This document shows positions 24,641 to 33,671 of a stretch of DNA of 64,000 bases, in pieces. The notes under the pieces are model-generated. The model saw nothing but the letters and a program-made list of their open reading frames with translations, was not told where the DNA came from and did no database searches. The stretch spans positions 1 through 64,000 of the forward strand of contig JANWWY010000004.1 in assembly GCA_025057455.1 (NCBI GenBank). Direction: 5' to 3'. Positions within the stretch are counted from its first letter, which is position 1; each line of letters opens with the position of its first letter. The translations under genes were made by a program, and so were the position numbers. This DNA is from Aquificaceae bacterium. GTDB lineage: Bacteria > Aquificota > Aquificia > Aquificales > Aquificaceae.

Positions 24641-25334
24641 ATTTATCCACCTCCATAACAATGCATTTATCTACAAGTTCTCTGGCTTTTGCGGTAGAGC
24701 CATACTGTTGTCTTAGTTCAGTTCTGAAGTTGTCAAAGAACTGTTGAAACTGGTCTTTTCCGAGTACACCTGTTGCGAAAAATCTTCCTCCCTCTTCCTG
24801 TAATACTATGGAGGCAAGGGGAAAGTCTGCAGGACCGTCTATTACGCTACCACCCTGTTTTGGGTCATAGAGGGCAAGGTGGGCACAGCACTGGATTATG
24901 CCGGCTTTTTTGGTAGTCTCGGATGGCTTGTCTGGTGGGTAATAGTTTATAAAAGAGTACTGAGGTGTTGGATAGCTCCACTGGTGGGCGCATATGGCTG
25001 AATAGGCTACGATGCTTTTTTTAGAGCCTATGCCACCCATCCACTTGTAGCTCTTACCATCCTTTAGTTTTACATCTACTGGAGGGATGGTCTCACCAAG
25101 GTTTATCAAATAACAGGGGGTTGAGGCATATGGGTAGAAAAAAACATAGTTAACATGAGGTTTTATATCCTCTTCCTTTATGGGCGTACCGTCCGGTTTT
25201 ACCAAAAGGGCTTTTTTGTATGCCTGAAACATGCCATCCTGCTGCTGGGCAAGCACCCGAGAAAATAAAGAGGGTTCCAACATAGAGGCTACCGCCATGG
25301 TTCCACATGTCATTATAAAGTCTCTTCTATCCAT
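24615..25334 (-). CDS. Tat-exported Rieske iron-sulfur protein with long insertion
   Basis: The protein begins MDRRDFIMTCG, a twin-arginine signal or anchor, and carries Rieske ligands CAH (about residue 115) and CCAH (about 149) that bind a 2Fe-2S cluster through two Cys and two His. The spacing between the pairs is about 31 residues, much more than the usual 15-20, because of a Pro/Tyr-rich insertion (SFINYYPPDKPSE). ATG 25334 follows AGAGGTG and is preferred over GTG 25343. Flanked on both sides by FccB-like flavoproteins, it may accept their electrons in place of a cytochrome subunit. A standalone cytochrome bc role is less likely because no cytochrome b gene is near. Confidence 0.85.
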   Translation of the reverse strand: MDRRDFIMTCGTMAVASMLEPSLFSRVLAQQQDGMFQAYKKALLVKPDGTPIKEEDIKPHVNYVFFYPYASTPCYLINLGETIPPVDVKLKDGKSYKWMGGIGSKKSIVAYSAICAHQWSYPTPQYSFINYYPPDKPSETTKKAGIIQCCAHLALYDPKQGGSVIDGPADFPLASIVLQEEGGRFFATGVLGKDQFQQFFDNFRTELRQQYGSTAKARELVDKCIVMEVDKYVQAVVKC

Positions 25335-25354
25335 CTCATTCACCTCTCTTCTAT

Positions 25355-25383
25355 ATCTTACAGCTTTTTCTTATCCTCTGCAA
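25355..25383 (-). promoter_or_regulatory. promoter upstream of the Rieske gene
   Basis: On the minus strand TTGCAG and TAAGAT are separated by 17 nt, with the predicted start about 15 nt before the Shine-Dalgarno. It could give Rieske and the second flavoprotein extra expression independent of the first. Confidence 0.45.
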
Positions 25384-25463
25384 GTAATATGCCAATCAGA
25401 AAGCCTTGAAAGGCCTTTCTAAGGATTTTTCTGGGTGTTTCTCTATGCATCATGTGTTGCAAC

Positions 25464-25481
25464 GGGGAGGTGCACCTCCCC
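25464..25481 (-). terminator. 18-bp perfect palindrome after the first flavoprotein gene
   Basis: GGGGAGGTGCACCTCCCC lies 8 nt past the stop of the upstream flavoprotein. The GC-rich stem suits a terminator or attenuator, but no T-run follows, so partial read-through into the Rieske gene is likely. Confidence 0.5.
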
Positions 25482-25489
25482 AAACCGCT

Positions 25490-26824
25490 TTAGGAGAACA
25501 TATCCCTGTACATAGCCCTTGCCCATTCGTAGGTGGACTTTGCCAGAGCCTCTGACCTGTCGTTGATGGTTCTTGCCCTTGGCGTTATCTTGTTTTCCTT
25601 TTCGTTATATTCGTAGTTGACACTTATGACTATGGCTTCTTGAGGAGAGCCGTTTACCATAGAGTAGCAGACGTTCTCTGGCATGAGGCTTCCGGGCTTT
25701 ATTTCTTTGCCCGCTATCCTTGAGGCTATTATCTTTGCCACTATTTTGCCCTGGGAGTTTGCATGATGACCGCTCTTTGGATAGGCTACACCCAAAGCAG
25801 GAGAAATTACATCACCTAAGAGGAAGACGTTGGGGTCCGCCTTTGCCTGGAAGGTAAGCGGGTCTTGGTCTGCCCAGCCTGTGGGCTTTCCTTCCTTGTC
25901 CTTTGCTATGAGGTCTGCCATCCACACCAACTCACCAGCTTGCTGTGGTGGGATTATGTTAGCATCCGCAAACTTAAAATCTCCGGCGGTTGTCTTTATT
26001 ACCTTTTTCATTGGGTCTATTTCCTTTATGGATGCCTTGGTAACCACCTCCACTATGCCCAGGTAAACTTGTTCGTATGCCATCCTAAAGCCAGGACCTT
26101 TGGGTGCTATGTCATCCTTGGGGTCAAGGATTATGACCCTGCCTTTTACCTTGTTCCTCTTGAAGACCTCTGCTACCATGCAAGCCCTCTCGTAGGGTGC
26201 TGGTGGACACCTGTAAGCACCCGGTGGCACGGTTATGACAAAGTCGCCTTCTTCAAACTCCCATATTTTTCTCTTAAGTGCCAAGTGCTCGGAGCCAGGT
26301 ATGTAGGCAGGTGGATAGTTTAACTTTGTGTACCTTATAAGTTCCTGATTGTCCCCAAACCAAGGTGCATAGTTATACCTTATACCGGGTGCAAGCACCA
26401 AGTAGTTGTACTCTATATAACCTTTTGTTGTGTACACCCTCCTCCTGTCCCTTTCTATGGCTATGATTCTATCGTTTACAAACCTGTAGCCGTACTTAGC
26501 CGCTGGCTGGTTGTAATCGTAAGAAATAAAGTCTAAGTTCACAAGGTTGGCAAGCCAAGGGTTAGATATGGGGCAAGAGAAGAAATTGGGCCTTTGCTCT
26601 ATAAGGACTACGTCTATGTTGGGGTTTTCCCTTTTCAGGTATTTTGCCACCGTGAGACCTGCCCATCCACCACCGCACACGACTACTCTGTTGCCCTTGG
26701 GGGGTGGCATAAGAGCCTCCATTTTAACTATCTTTTCACCCGCAGCAAAAACCGGCTGAGATGAAAAACCAAGAGCCAGAGCTCCTAATCCTGCGGACTT
26801 TAAAAGGTCGCGCCTTGTAACCAT
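25490..26824 (-). CDS. flavocytochrome-c sulfide dehydrogenase flavoprotein subunit homologue (first copy)
   Basis: The 444-residue protein has a Tat signal (TRRDLLKSAGLGALALG) ending near VFAAG, the nucleotide-binding VVVCGGGWAGLTVAKYL, FFSCPISN (predicted covalent FAD cysteine), YRCPPAPYER, FLLGDVI, and a C-terminal FCSD domain with NVCYSMV. The Cys pair expected for the FccB redox disulfide is present. It is predicted to oxidise sulfide or polysulfide in the periplasm. GGGAGG precedes ATG 26824 and a strong sigma70-type promoter lies at 26860-26889. It is clearly related to the gene at 23.4 kb, an old duplication flanking the Rieske gene. Confidence 0.9.
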   Translation of the reverse strand: MVTRRDLLKSAGLGALALGFSSQPVFAAGEKIVKMEALMPPPKGNRVVVCGGGWAGLTVAKYLKRENPNIDVVLIEQRPNFFSCPISNPWLANLVNLDFISYDYNQPAAKYGYRFVNDRIIAIERDRRRVYTTKGYIEYNYLVLAPGIRYNYAPWFGDNQELIRYTKLNYPPAYIPGSEHLALKRKIWEFEEGDFVITVPPGAYRCPPAPYERACMVAEVFKRNKVKGRVIILDPKDDIAPKGPGFRMAYEQVYLGIVEVVTKASIKEIDPMKKVIKTTAGDFKFADANIIPPQQAGELVWMADLIAKDKEGKPTGWADQDPLTFQAKADPNVFLLGDVISPALGVAYPKSGHHANSQGKIVAKIIASRIAGKEIKPGSLMPENVCYSMVNGSPQEAIVISVNYEYNEKENKITPRARTINDRSEALAKSTYEWARAMYRDMFS

Positions 26825-26859
26825 TTCTTACCTCCCTTGCTAAAAAATCCTTGAATAAA

Positions 26860-26889
26860 ATCATAATTCTTAAAGGATAAGCAGGTCAA
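26860..26889 (-). promoter_or_regulatory. sigma70-type promoter of the flavoprotein/Rieske operon
   Basis: On the minus strand TTGACC and TATGAT are 18 nt apart. Predicted start is near 26853, giving a leader of about 28 nt. The spacer itself holds another TGCTTA half-site (26878-26883), so a bound regulator could act here directly. Confidence 0.65.
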
Positions 26890-26918
26890 TAAGTTTTTTT
26901 TCATATAATTATTAGAAA

Positions 26919-26935
26919 TGCTTATTTAAGCATAT
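26919..26935. promoter_or_regulatory. candidate operator TGCTTA-TT-TAAGCA
   Basis: A 14-bp near-palindrome centred about 72 nt upstream of the predicted flavoprotein transcription start. It contains TTATTTAAGCATAT, repeated at 15848-15861 upstream of the cytochrome gene. The position suits an activator; it could also influence the divergent ilvB. Confidence 0.45.
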
Positions 26936-26992
26936 GCACATACACTCCACACTAAGAAAACTTAACCAAATTTTAAAGAAATGCGTATATTT

Positions 26993-26998
26993 TATACT
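26993..26998 (+). promoter_or_regulatory. -10 box (TATACT) before ilvB
   Basis: TATACT lies 26 nt before ATG 27025, leaving a short leader with TTGGAGGT. An overlapping TATATT (26987-26992) is an alternative. No leader peptide or T-box/attenuator structure is seen. Confidence 0.4.
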
Positions 26999-27024
26999 TT
27001 CACGATTTGCTTTGGAGGTTTAAA

Positions 27025-28779
27025 ATGCCAAGAAAGGGTGCGGACATTGTAATAGAGGTATTAAAGGAAGAGGGCGTGGAGTTTGTATTCGGTCATCCTG
27101 GTGGTGCCATAATGGAAGTCTACGATGCACTCTACAGGGATGGCTCTATAAGGCACATACTTGCAAGGCACGAGCAAGGAGCTGGTCATATGGCGGAAGG
27201 GTATGCAAAGGCTACTGGAAAGGTAGGAGTTGCCATGTCTACATCCGGTCCAGGAGCCACCAATCTGGTAACCGCCATTGCGGATGCTTACATGGACTCG
27301 GTGCCAGTGGTGTTCATAACAGGTCAGGTTCCCACACATCTCATAGGCAACGATGCTTTTCAGGAAGTGGATATAGTTGGTATAACAAGGCCTATCACAA
27401 AACATAACTTTTTAGTGAAAAGTATAGAAGAACTGCCACTTGTGCTCCGTCAGGCATTCTACATAGCGAGGACGGGAAGACCGGGACCTGTGCTGGTAGA
27501 CATTCCAAAGGATATAACTCAGAAGCTGAGCGACGTAAAAATTCCCTCCTCAGAAGCGGTAAAAGAATCTTTGCCCGGCTATAGGCCACACTTAGAGGGC
27601 AACCCTCAGCAGATAAAGAAGGCTGTAAGGCTAATTATGGAGGCCAAGAGACCAGTCCTTTACGTGGGTGGTGGAGCGGTCCATGCGGAGGCTCAGAGGG
27701 AGCTTGTGGAGCTCTCAGAAATGATGAAAATACCCGTTACCACTACCAACATGGGCAAGGGTGCCTTTCCAGAGCTTCATCCCTTGGCTCTTCACATGCT
27801 GGGCATGCACGGCACCTATTATGCTAACATGGCGGTTTACAACTGCGACCTTCTTATAGCGGTGGGTGCAAGATTTGACGACAGGGTAACTGGCAAGGTG
27901 GAAGAGTTTGCACCACAGGCCAAAATTATACACATAGACATAGACCCAGCCTCCATATCCAAAAACATAGTGGTTGACGTACCTATAGTGGGGGATGTGA
28001 AAATAGTGTTAAGGAAGATCATAGAGGAACTAAAAAGAGAAGGAGGTAAGATACTGCATGCGGAAGAAAGGCAAAAATGGATTGAGCAGATAGAAGCATG
28101 GAAGAAAAGACACCCTCTGAGCTACGTAAAATCTGAAAAGGTTATAAAACCTCAATACGTTATAGAGCAGATATACGAAGCCACGAAGGGTGAGGCAATA
28201 ATAACTACGGGGGTTGGTCAACACCAAATGTGGACAGCCATGTTCTACAAGTATTCCTTCCCAAGACAGTTTATAAACTCGGGTGGTCTTGGAACTATGG
28301 GTTTTGGCTTCCCTTCTGGCATAGGTGCAAAATTAGGTAGGCCAGACAAGGAAGTGTTCGTTATAGACGGTGATGGTTCCTTTATGATGACCATGCAGGA
28401 ATTAGTGACCGCAGTACAGTACAAGGTGCCCGTAAAGGTAGCCATAATAAACAACGGCTATCTTGGTATGGTCCGTCAGTGGCAGGAGCTTTTCTACGAC
28501 AGGAGGTACTCGGAGGTTGACCTTTCTGTCCAACCAGATTTTGTAAAGCTGGCGGAGGCGTGCGGTGCTGTGGGCTTTAGAGCGGAGAAGCCTTCCCACG
28601 TGAGAGAGATAATAGAGGAAGCCCTGAAGATTCAGGATAGGCCAGTCATTATGGATTTCCACGTAGATAGAGAGGAAAATGTTTTACCGATGGTGCCAGC
28701 TGGCAAATCTTACAGGGACATGATACTGGAAGATGGCAAAAGGTCCGTGGAAGCGGAGACCATGTATTTGGTAGGATAG
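27025..28779 (+). CDS. ilvB: acetolactate synthase large subunit
   Basis: This thiamine-diphosphate and FAD-dependent enzyme condenses two pyruvates (or pyruvate plus 2-oxobutyrate) at the first common step of branched-chain amino-acid synthesis. The 584-residue protein has the catalytic Glu region [35 protein letters not shown], and the ThDP site [12 protein letters not shown] with [12 protein letters not shown]. The track start at 27007 is set aside for ATG 27025, which follows TTTGGAGGTTTAAA. It is followed 13 nt later by ilvH, so both subunits are made together. Confidence 0.97.
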   Translation: MPRKGADIVIEVLKEEGVEFVFGHPGGAIMEVYDALYRDGSIRHILARHEQGAGHMAEGYAKATGKVGVAMSTSGPGATNLVTAIADAYMDSVPVVFITGQVPTHLIGNDAFQEVDIVGITRPITKHNFLVKSIEELPLVLRQAFYIARTGRPGPVLVDIPKDITQKLSDVKIPSSEAVKESLPGYRPHLEGNPQQIKKAVRLIMEAKRPVLYVGGGAVHAEAQRELVELSEMMKIPVTTTNMGKGAFPELHPLALHMLGMHGTYYANMAVYNCDLLIAVGARFDDRVTGKVEEFAPQAKIIHIDIDPASISKNIVVDVPIVGDVKIVLRKIIEELKREGGKILHAEERQKWIEQIEAWKKRHPLSYVKSEKVIKPQYVIEQIYEATKGEAIITTGVGQHQMWTAMFYKYSFPRQFINSGGLGTMGFGFPSGIGAKLGRPDKEVFVIDGDGSFMMTMQELVTAVQYKVPVKVAIINNGYLGMVRQWQELFYDRRYSEVDLSVQPDFVKLAEACGAVGFRAEKPSHVREIIEEALKIQDRPVIMDFHVDREENVLPMVPAGKSYRDMILEDGKRSVEAETMYLVG

Positions 28780-28792
28780 AAGGAGGTGTTCC

Positions 28793-29368
28793 ATGGCTGA
28801 CACTTTATCGGGTGCAGGACTCAACACAGTAAAATCTCCTCTTTTTAGAGAGGTAAGAAAGGGAGAAGTTCGCAAGCACATAATAACCCTTACTGTTCTT
28901 AACGAGCTTGGTGTTTTGGCACGCATAGCAACCCTGATAGCAGGAAAGGGCTACAACATAGAGGGTCTCTCTGTGGGGGAAACCCACGAGAAGGGCATAT
29001 CCAGAATGACCCTTGAGGTAATAGGCGACGATGTGGTCATAGACCAGGTGGTAAAACAGCTCAGAAAGCTCATAGATACCCTAAAGGTAAAAGACCTCAC
29101 AGACGTGCCACATGTGGAAAGAGAACTTGCCCTCATAAAGGTGCACACGGCAACGCCAAGAGCAAGGGATGAAGTCCTCAGGCTGGTGGAAATTTTTAGA
29201 GCAAAGGTGGTAGATGTATCACCGGAAACCTATACTGTGGAGATAACGGGCACAGAGGATAAAATAAACGCCTTTGTGGAGCTTGTAAGACCCTTTGGAA
29301 TAAAGGAAATGGCAAGAACTGGGAAGGTAGCCATGAAGAGAGAAAGCCTTCCTCAAGAAGAAGAATAA
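28793..29368 (+). CDS. ilvH: acetolactate synthase small (regulatory) subunit
   Basis: The 191-residue protein carries two ACT-type domains: residues about 27-100 with HIITLTVLNELGVLARIATLIAGKGYNIEGLSVG, which normally binds valine, and about 105-175. It activates IlvB and confers valine feedback inhibition. An N-terminal extension of about 25 residues precedes the first ACT domain, longer than in E. coli IlvH. GGAGGTGTTCC gives the start. It is placed between ilvB and pepA. Confidence 0.95.
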   Translation: MADTLSGAGLNTVKSPLFREVRKGEVRKHIITLTVLNELGVLARIATLIAGKGYNIEGLSVGETHEKGISRMTLEVIGDDVVIDQVVKQLRKLIDTLKVKDLTDVPHVERELALIKVHTATPRARDEVLRLVEIFRAKVVDVSPETYTVEITGTEDKINAFVELVRPFGIKEMARTGKVAMKRESLPQEEE

Positions 29369-29380
29369 AGGAGGTGCGGA

Positions 29381-30835
29381 ATGCAAGTAAAGCCACTTGC
29401 GTTTAAAGCGGAAGAGATAGAAGAACCTGTTGCTATCTTTGTTTTTGAAGACAGTAAGGAAAATCTTGACTTTCTTGGCAGTCTGAAGGAAAAGTTAGAA
29501 AAGCTACTCTCAGCGGAAAATTTCAAAGGCAAAGAGGAAAGCCTTAGCAAGCTCAGTCTTTTGGTAGACGAGAAAGTAAGAGTCTTTTATGTAGCTGGGT
29601 TGGGCAAAAGGGATAAAGCGGGAGAGGACGCATACAGAACAGCCTCTGGGCTTGTAGCCAAAAGGGCGAGAAAGGACGGGGTGAAAAAGCTGTACGTATA
29701 CGCAGGGCAGTTAGACTACAGGCTTAGTAAGGCTGTAACCGAGGGACTAATCCTGGGCGCGTATCGCTTTGACAAGTACAAGACAAAGAAGGAAGAAGAA
29801 GTTCATATGTTGGAAGAGGTACATGTCTACGGTGCGAACGAAGAGGCAGTAAGGGTAGGGGAGATTCTTGCGGGAGCTCAAAACTTTACCAGAGACCTTG
29901 TTAACGAGCCGGGCAACGTAATAAACCCCATAACTCTCGCACAGATAGCACAAAGCGTAGCCCAAGAGCACGGTCTTGAATGCACTGTATACGATGAGAA
30001 ACAAATCCAGGAAATGGGCATGCAAGCTCTCTGGAATGTAGGCAAAGGCTCTGCCACGCCACCGAGGTTCGTCCATATGGTTTACAGACCGCAGGGAGAG
30101 CCCAAAGATAAGATAGCCATAGTGGGTAAGGGTCTTACCTTTGATAGCGGAGGTCTTAACATAAAGACGGGAGACTACATGAGAACTATGAAAATGGACA
30201 AGTCTGGAGCCTGTGCGGTCATAGGCATTATGAAAGCTATCGCACAGCTAAAGCCGCAGGTGGAAGTACATGGTATCTTCGGAGCTGCAGAGAATATGCC
30301 CAGCGGGACAGCCTACAGACCAGACGACATAATAAGGGCTATGAACGGAAAAACCATAGAGATAGACAACACGGACGCAGAAGGTAGGGTAACTCTCGCG
30401 GATGCCCTTTCTTATGCTTCAAACCTTGGCGTCTCCACTATCATAGACATGGCAACTCTAACAGGTGCCTGTATGGTGGCTCTTGGTGAATACACCGCAG
30501 GTCTCTTTACCAACGACGAAGGCTTGGGAGAGGAGCTTCTGTGCATTTCCAGGCTCACTGGCGAAAGAATGTGGAGGCTTCCCATGGATGACAAGAAGCT
30601 AAGAGAAAAAATAAAGAAGGGAGAGGGTGACCTTCTCAACTCAGGCGGTCGCTACGGCGGTGCCATAACTGCAGCTATGTTTTTGGAGGAGTTTGTAGGG
30701 GAAGGCATAAAGTGGGCTCATATAGACATAGCAGGTCCAGCTCATTTTAGGGAGGAGTTCTCTTACTACTCAAAGGGTGGAAGTGGCTATGGTGTGAGGA
30801 CATGCGTAGAATACATACTTAAGCTGGGCGGATAG
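29381..30835 (+). CDS. pepA: leucyl aminopeptidase (M17)
   Basis: A cytosolic dizinc exopeptidase. The N-terminal macro-like domain (about 1-160) is followed by the M17 catalytic domain with VGKGLTFDSGGLNIK, MKMDKSGACAVIG, and the signature NTDAEGRVTLADAL (about 335). Metal and catalytic residues (Lys, Asp, Glu, Arg) are all in place. Its 484-residue length is normal. A GGAGGTGCGGA site precedes ATG 29381. It lies in the ilvBH transcript, 12 nt behind ilvH. Confidence 0.96.
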   Translation: MQVKPLAFKAEEIEEPVAIFVFEDSKENLDFLGSLKEKLEKLLSAENFKGKEESLSKLSLLVDEKVRVFYVAGLGKRDKAGEDAYRTASGLVAKRARKDGVKKLYVYAGQLDYRLSKAVTEGLILGAYRFDKYKTKKEEEVHMLEEVHVYGANEEAVRVGEILAGAQNFTRDLVNEPGNVINPITLAQIAQSVAQEHGLECTVYDEKQIQEMGMQALWNVGKGSATPPRFVHMVYRPQGEPKDKIAIVGKGLTFDSGGLNIKTGDYMRTMKMDKSGACAVIGIMKAIAQLKPQVEVHGIFGAAENMPSGTAYRPDDIIRAMNGKTIEIDNTDAEGRVTLADALSYASNLGVSTIIDMATLTGACMVALGEYTAGLFTNDEGLGEELLCISRLTGERMWRLPMDDKKLREKIKKGEGDLLNSGGRYGGAITAAMFLEEFVGEGIKWAHIDIAGPAHFREEFSYYSKGGSGYGVRTCVEYILKLGG

Positions 30836-30837
30836 TT

Positions 30838-32223
30838 ATGCGTGTGGTAATCGTTGGAAATGGACCGGCTGCAGCCAGTGCTATAGAAGCCTTTCGCAGT
30901 GTGGATACACATTCAGAAATAATTGTGCTTTCAGATGAAGAATTTCCCACATACGCACCCAATTGCATGGAAAACGTTATTAGGGGGGACATATCTGAGG
31001 AGGCGCTCTTCTACAAAGGTGGCTTTGAGTTTTACCAAAAGTACAAGGTAGACTTTAGACCAAAAAAAGAAGTTGTGGGAATAGACAACAAAAGGAAGGT
31101 GGTGATAGTAAGGGGTGGGGAAGAAATCCATTACGACAAATGCCTTTTGGCTGCTGGAGCTTATGCCTTTATCCCTCCCTTACCAGGTGTAGAACTCGGT
31201 GGTGTTACCACCGCCAAAAATCTCTACGATGCCAGGAAAATAAGGGATTGGATAATCTCTGGTAAAGTAAAGAGCGTGGTCATAGTGGGGGCAGGACCCA
31301 TAGGCATAGAGGATGCGGAGACGCTTAGGCACATGGGTTTGACGGTGCATGTAGTGGAGTTCTTTGACAGGGTGCTTCCCAGAATGCTTGACAAGTATAT
31401 GGCCGATAAATACGTAAAACCTCTGCAAGAGGAAGGGATTAACTTTTACCTGAATCATCAGGTGGTAGCCATTCACGGCGAAGATGGATGGGTGGAGGCT
31501 GTAGAGATACGTCCAAACGGGACAGATAAGAGCAAGTTTATACAGGCACAAATGGTTATACTCTCAACGGGAGTGAGACCAAGAACAAACTTAGTGGCGG
31601 ATACAGACATAAAACTGCATATAAACGAAGCAACGGGTAGAGTTGTAGGAGGTATACTGGTAAACGAGTACCAACAAACCTCAGACCCAGATGTATACGC
31701 AGCAGGAGACATATGCTCGGGCATGGATGCATGGGGAAACCATAGGTGGATAGCCCTATTCCCACCGGCACAGCAAAGCGGTGCCATAGCAGGCTTTAAC
31801 ATGGCAGGTTTAAAGGTGAAAAATCCAGGTCTTGTAGACTACAATGCGGTAAAGACCAGAAGTGTAACTGCCGGAAGCGGTGGCACTTTTGAAGATGCGG
31901 AAGAGTCTTTTAGCCTTGAATGGGACGGGAAACTGGTAAAGGTTTTCCTAAGAGAAGGTAGTGTCTGCGGTTATCAGTTTGTGGGTTTGGAGAGGAAGAG
32001 AAATCTCAACGCTCGTAACCTCTTTTTAAGGAATACAATCATAGGGAGTTGGGCTGAAAAGATAATGAGAGATAGGGGTTTGGGGCTTGAAGCCAGTGGT
32101 GTTCTGTTTCACCATTTTATAAGGTTTAGGGAAAGAAAGGTCAGTCAGGAAGTTGTAAGGGCGGTTAGGGCTGGACTGCTGAGAGCCCTTGCCAATCCAA
32201 CTCACGAAGTGTCTATATTTTGA
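30838..32223 (+). CDS. FAD/NAD(P)-dependent oxidoreductase (NirB/NADH-oxidase-like)
   Basis: A two-dinucleotide-binding flavoprotein of 461 residues: N-terminal FAD site VVIVGNGPAAASAIEAFR, internal NAD site SVVIVGAGPIGIEDAETL, LSTGVRPR and the second FAD motif VYAAGDI. It resembles the flavoprotein parts of NirB, rubredoxin reductase and CoA-disulfide reductase-like enzymes. PTYAPNCMENVIRG holds a cysteine near the position used by NADH oxidases and CoA-disulfide reductases, so a thiol-based activity is possible. Electron partner unknown. ATG follows the pepA stop by 2 nt; the 3' end overlaps the convergent cyclase gene by 22 bp. Confidence 0.82.
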   Translation: MRVVIVGNGPAAASAIEAFRSVDTHSEIIVLSDEEFPTYAPNCMENVIRGDISEEALFYKGGFEFYQKYKVDFRPKKEVVGIDNKRKVVIVRGGEEIHYDKCLLAAGAYAFIPPLPGVELGGVTTAKNLYDARKIRDWIISGKVKSVVIVGAGPIGIEDAETLRHMGLTVHVVEFFDRVLPRMLDKYMADKYVKPLQEEGINFYLNHQVVAIHGEDGWVEAVEIRPNGTDKSKFIQAQMVILSTGVRPRTNLVADTDIKLHINEATGRVVGGILVNEYQQTSDPDVYAAGDICSGMDAWGNHRWIALFPPAQQSGAIAGFNMAGLKVKNPGLVDYNAVKTRSVTAGSGGTFEDAEESFSLEWDGKLVKVFLREGSVCGYQFVGLERKRNLNARNLFLRNTIIGSWAEKIMRDRGLGLEASGVLFHHFIRFRERKVSQEVVRAVRAGLLRALANPTHEVSIF

Positions 32224-33671
32224 TAAAGCTCATATGTTTCTACCCTATTCCTTCCTAACTCTTTAGCTCTGTAAAGGGCTTCGTCAGCTCTCCTTATTAA
32301 TTCGTCTACGCTTTCAATGCCTCGCACAAAGCTGGTAAGGCCACCGCTCACAGTAAATTTAATCTCCTGTCCGTTATACAACACTACAGTATTTTGGATA
32401 TTACTTCTTAACCTCTCTGCCACTATCCTTGCCTGCTGAAGGTTCGTGTTGGGCATCAGAAGCACAAACTCCTCACCCCCCAACCTGGCTGGAAGGTCCG
32501 ACTGCCTTATGCTTTTCTTTAAGACGCCTGCGAAACTCCTTAAAACTAAATCTCCCGCCTCATGACCATAAGTATCGTTTATACTCTTAAAATGGTCCAA
32601 ATCCATCATAAGTAAACTAAGAGGAGTACCGTAGCGCTTTGAGTTCTCAAGAATAAAAGTAGCATGGTCAAAGAAAAACCTCCTGTTGGGGAGCTCAGTA
32701 AGAGGGTCATAGTAGGCAAGCTTTTGTAACTCTTCTCGATTCTTCTCCAACTCCTCAAAGGCGGATTTTAGACTAAGTGCCATGTTATACACACTACTCT
32801 TTAGTTCATAAACTTCATCCAAGCATTTATCTTTAGAGTTGGAAAGGGCTTCTATCACAGAAAAGTCCATTTTCTCTATGCGTGCGGTTACATTTTTCAG
32901 GAATATTATCCTGCTCGTTAGTCGAGATACTATCCTAAAAAGTATGAAGGCTAAGAACGAAGCCATGAACACAGAGTAAAGAGCCAGCACCAAGGATGCA
33001 AAGTAAACCTCCCTGTATATGCCCGAGATATCCTTGACAAGCACTATCTTCCCTACGGGTAGTCCTCCTGCGTCGGTGAAGGGTATTTCCATGAGTAACG
33101 CTTTTTCAAAGGGCTTTCCGTAAAGGGTATAACCCTTAACATTTAATGGCATAAGAAGTAGCTTATCCTTTGATAGTTTGTCTACGACTATATCACCTAA
33201 AACTATCTTCCCTTTCATGAAGGCATCGAGTGGCACTTCCAAAATTTCCTTCAAGAATTTTCTTTCATAGTAGACCACCCATTCCACACCCATCAAATTA
33301 TTCGCGAATTTTAGAATCTCTTCCAAGCTTACGCCCACAAAGTAACATCCATCTGGGTAGCTCTTGTTTATGCCGAAATAAGGTCCTGTGGGTAGCACCC
33401 TATAGTAGGATACTTCTTTACAATCAAGCTCCGATATCTTTTTCTTATAGTAGTAAGTTCCGTATAAAGGTGCATCTTCGGTTAAAAGCTGTAGGTTTCT
33501 TTCTTCAAGCCTTAGTATCTCTTTATAGTTGTTATACACAAGATAATAAGTTTCGTTGATTCTTTTTTCAATAAGCTGAGAAGATATGAGATACAGCAAT
33601 AAAAAAGAAACAAGCAAAGTTAAGATAACAGACAGTAAAAGGCTAAGGTATATCCTTTTTCTTATTGACAT
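32202..33671 (-). CDS. membrane diguanylate cyclase with periplasmic sensor
   Basis: Two membrane helices (about 8-30 and 225-250) bracket a periplasmic sensor, probably a Cache-like fold, then a HAMP-like linker and a GGDEF domain (about 325-485). The active site is RLGGEEF and an inhibitory RxxD (RQSD) precedes it, so the enzyme should make c-di-GMP and be product-inhibited. With the GGDEF-EAL protein at 11.2 kb this gives two c-di-GMP enzymes in one window, alongside flagellar genes. It overlaps pdxA by 10 bp and is probably cotranscribed with it. Confidence 0.92.
   Translation of the reverse strand: MSIRKRIYLSLLLSVILTLLVSFLLLYLISSQLIEKRINETYYLVYNNYKEILRLEERNLQLLTEDAPLYGTYYYKKKISELDCKEVSYYRVLPTGPYFGINKSYPDGCYFVGVSLEEILKFANNLMGVEWVVYYERKFLKEILEVPLDAFMKGKIVLGDIVVDKLSKDKLLLMPLNVKGYTLYGKPFEKALLMEIPFTDAGGLPVGKIVLVKDISGIYREVYFASLVLALYSVFMASFLAFILFRIVSRLTSRIIFLKNVTARIEKMDFSVIEALSNSKDKCLDEVYELKSSVYNMALSLKSAFEELEKNREELQKLAYYDPLTELPNRRFFFDHATFILENSKRYGTPLSLLMMDLDHFKSINDTYGHEAGDLVLRSFAGVLKKSIRQSDLPARLGGEEFVLLMPNTNLQQARIVAERLRSNIQNTVVLYNGQEIKFTVSGGLTSFVRGIESVDELIRRADEALYRAKELGRNRVETYELYQNIDTS

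Noticed and set aside
27000-27030. attenuator or leader peptide before ilvB
   Set aside because: The leader between the -10 and ATG is under 30 nt, too short for an attenuator, and holds no branched-chain codon run.
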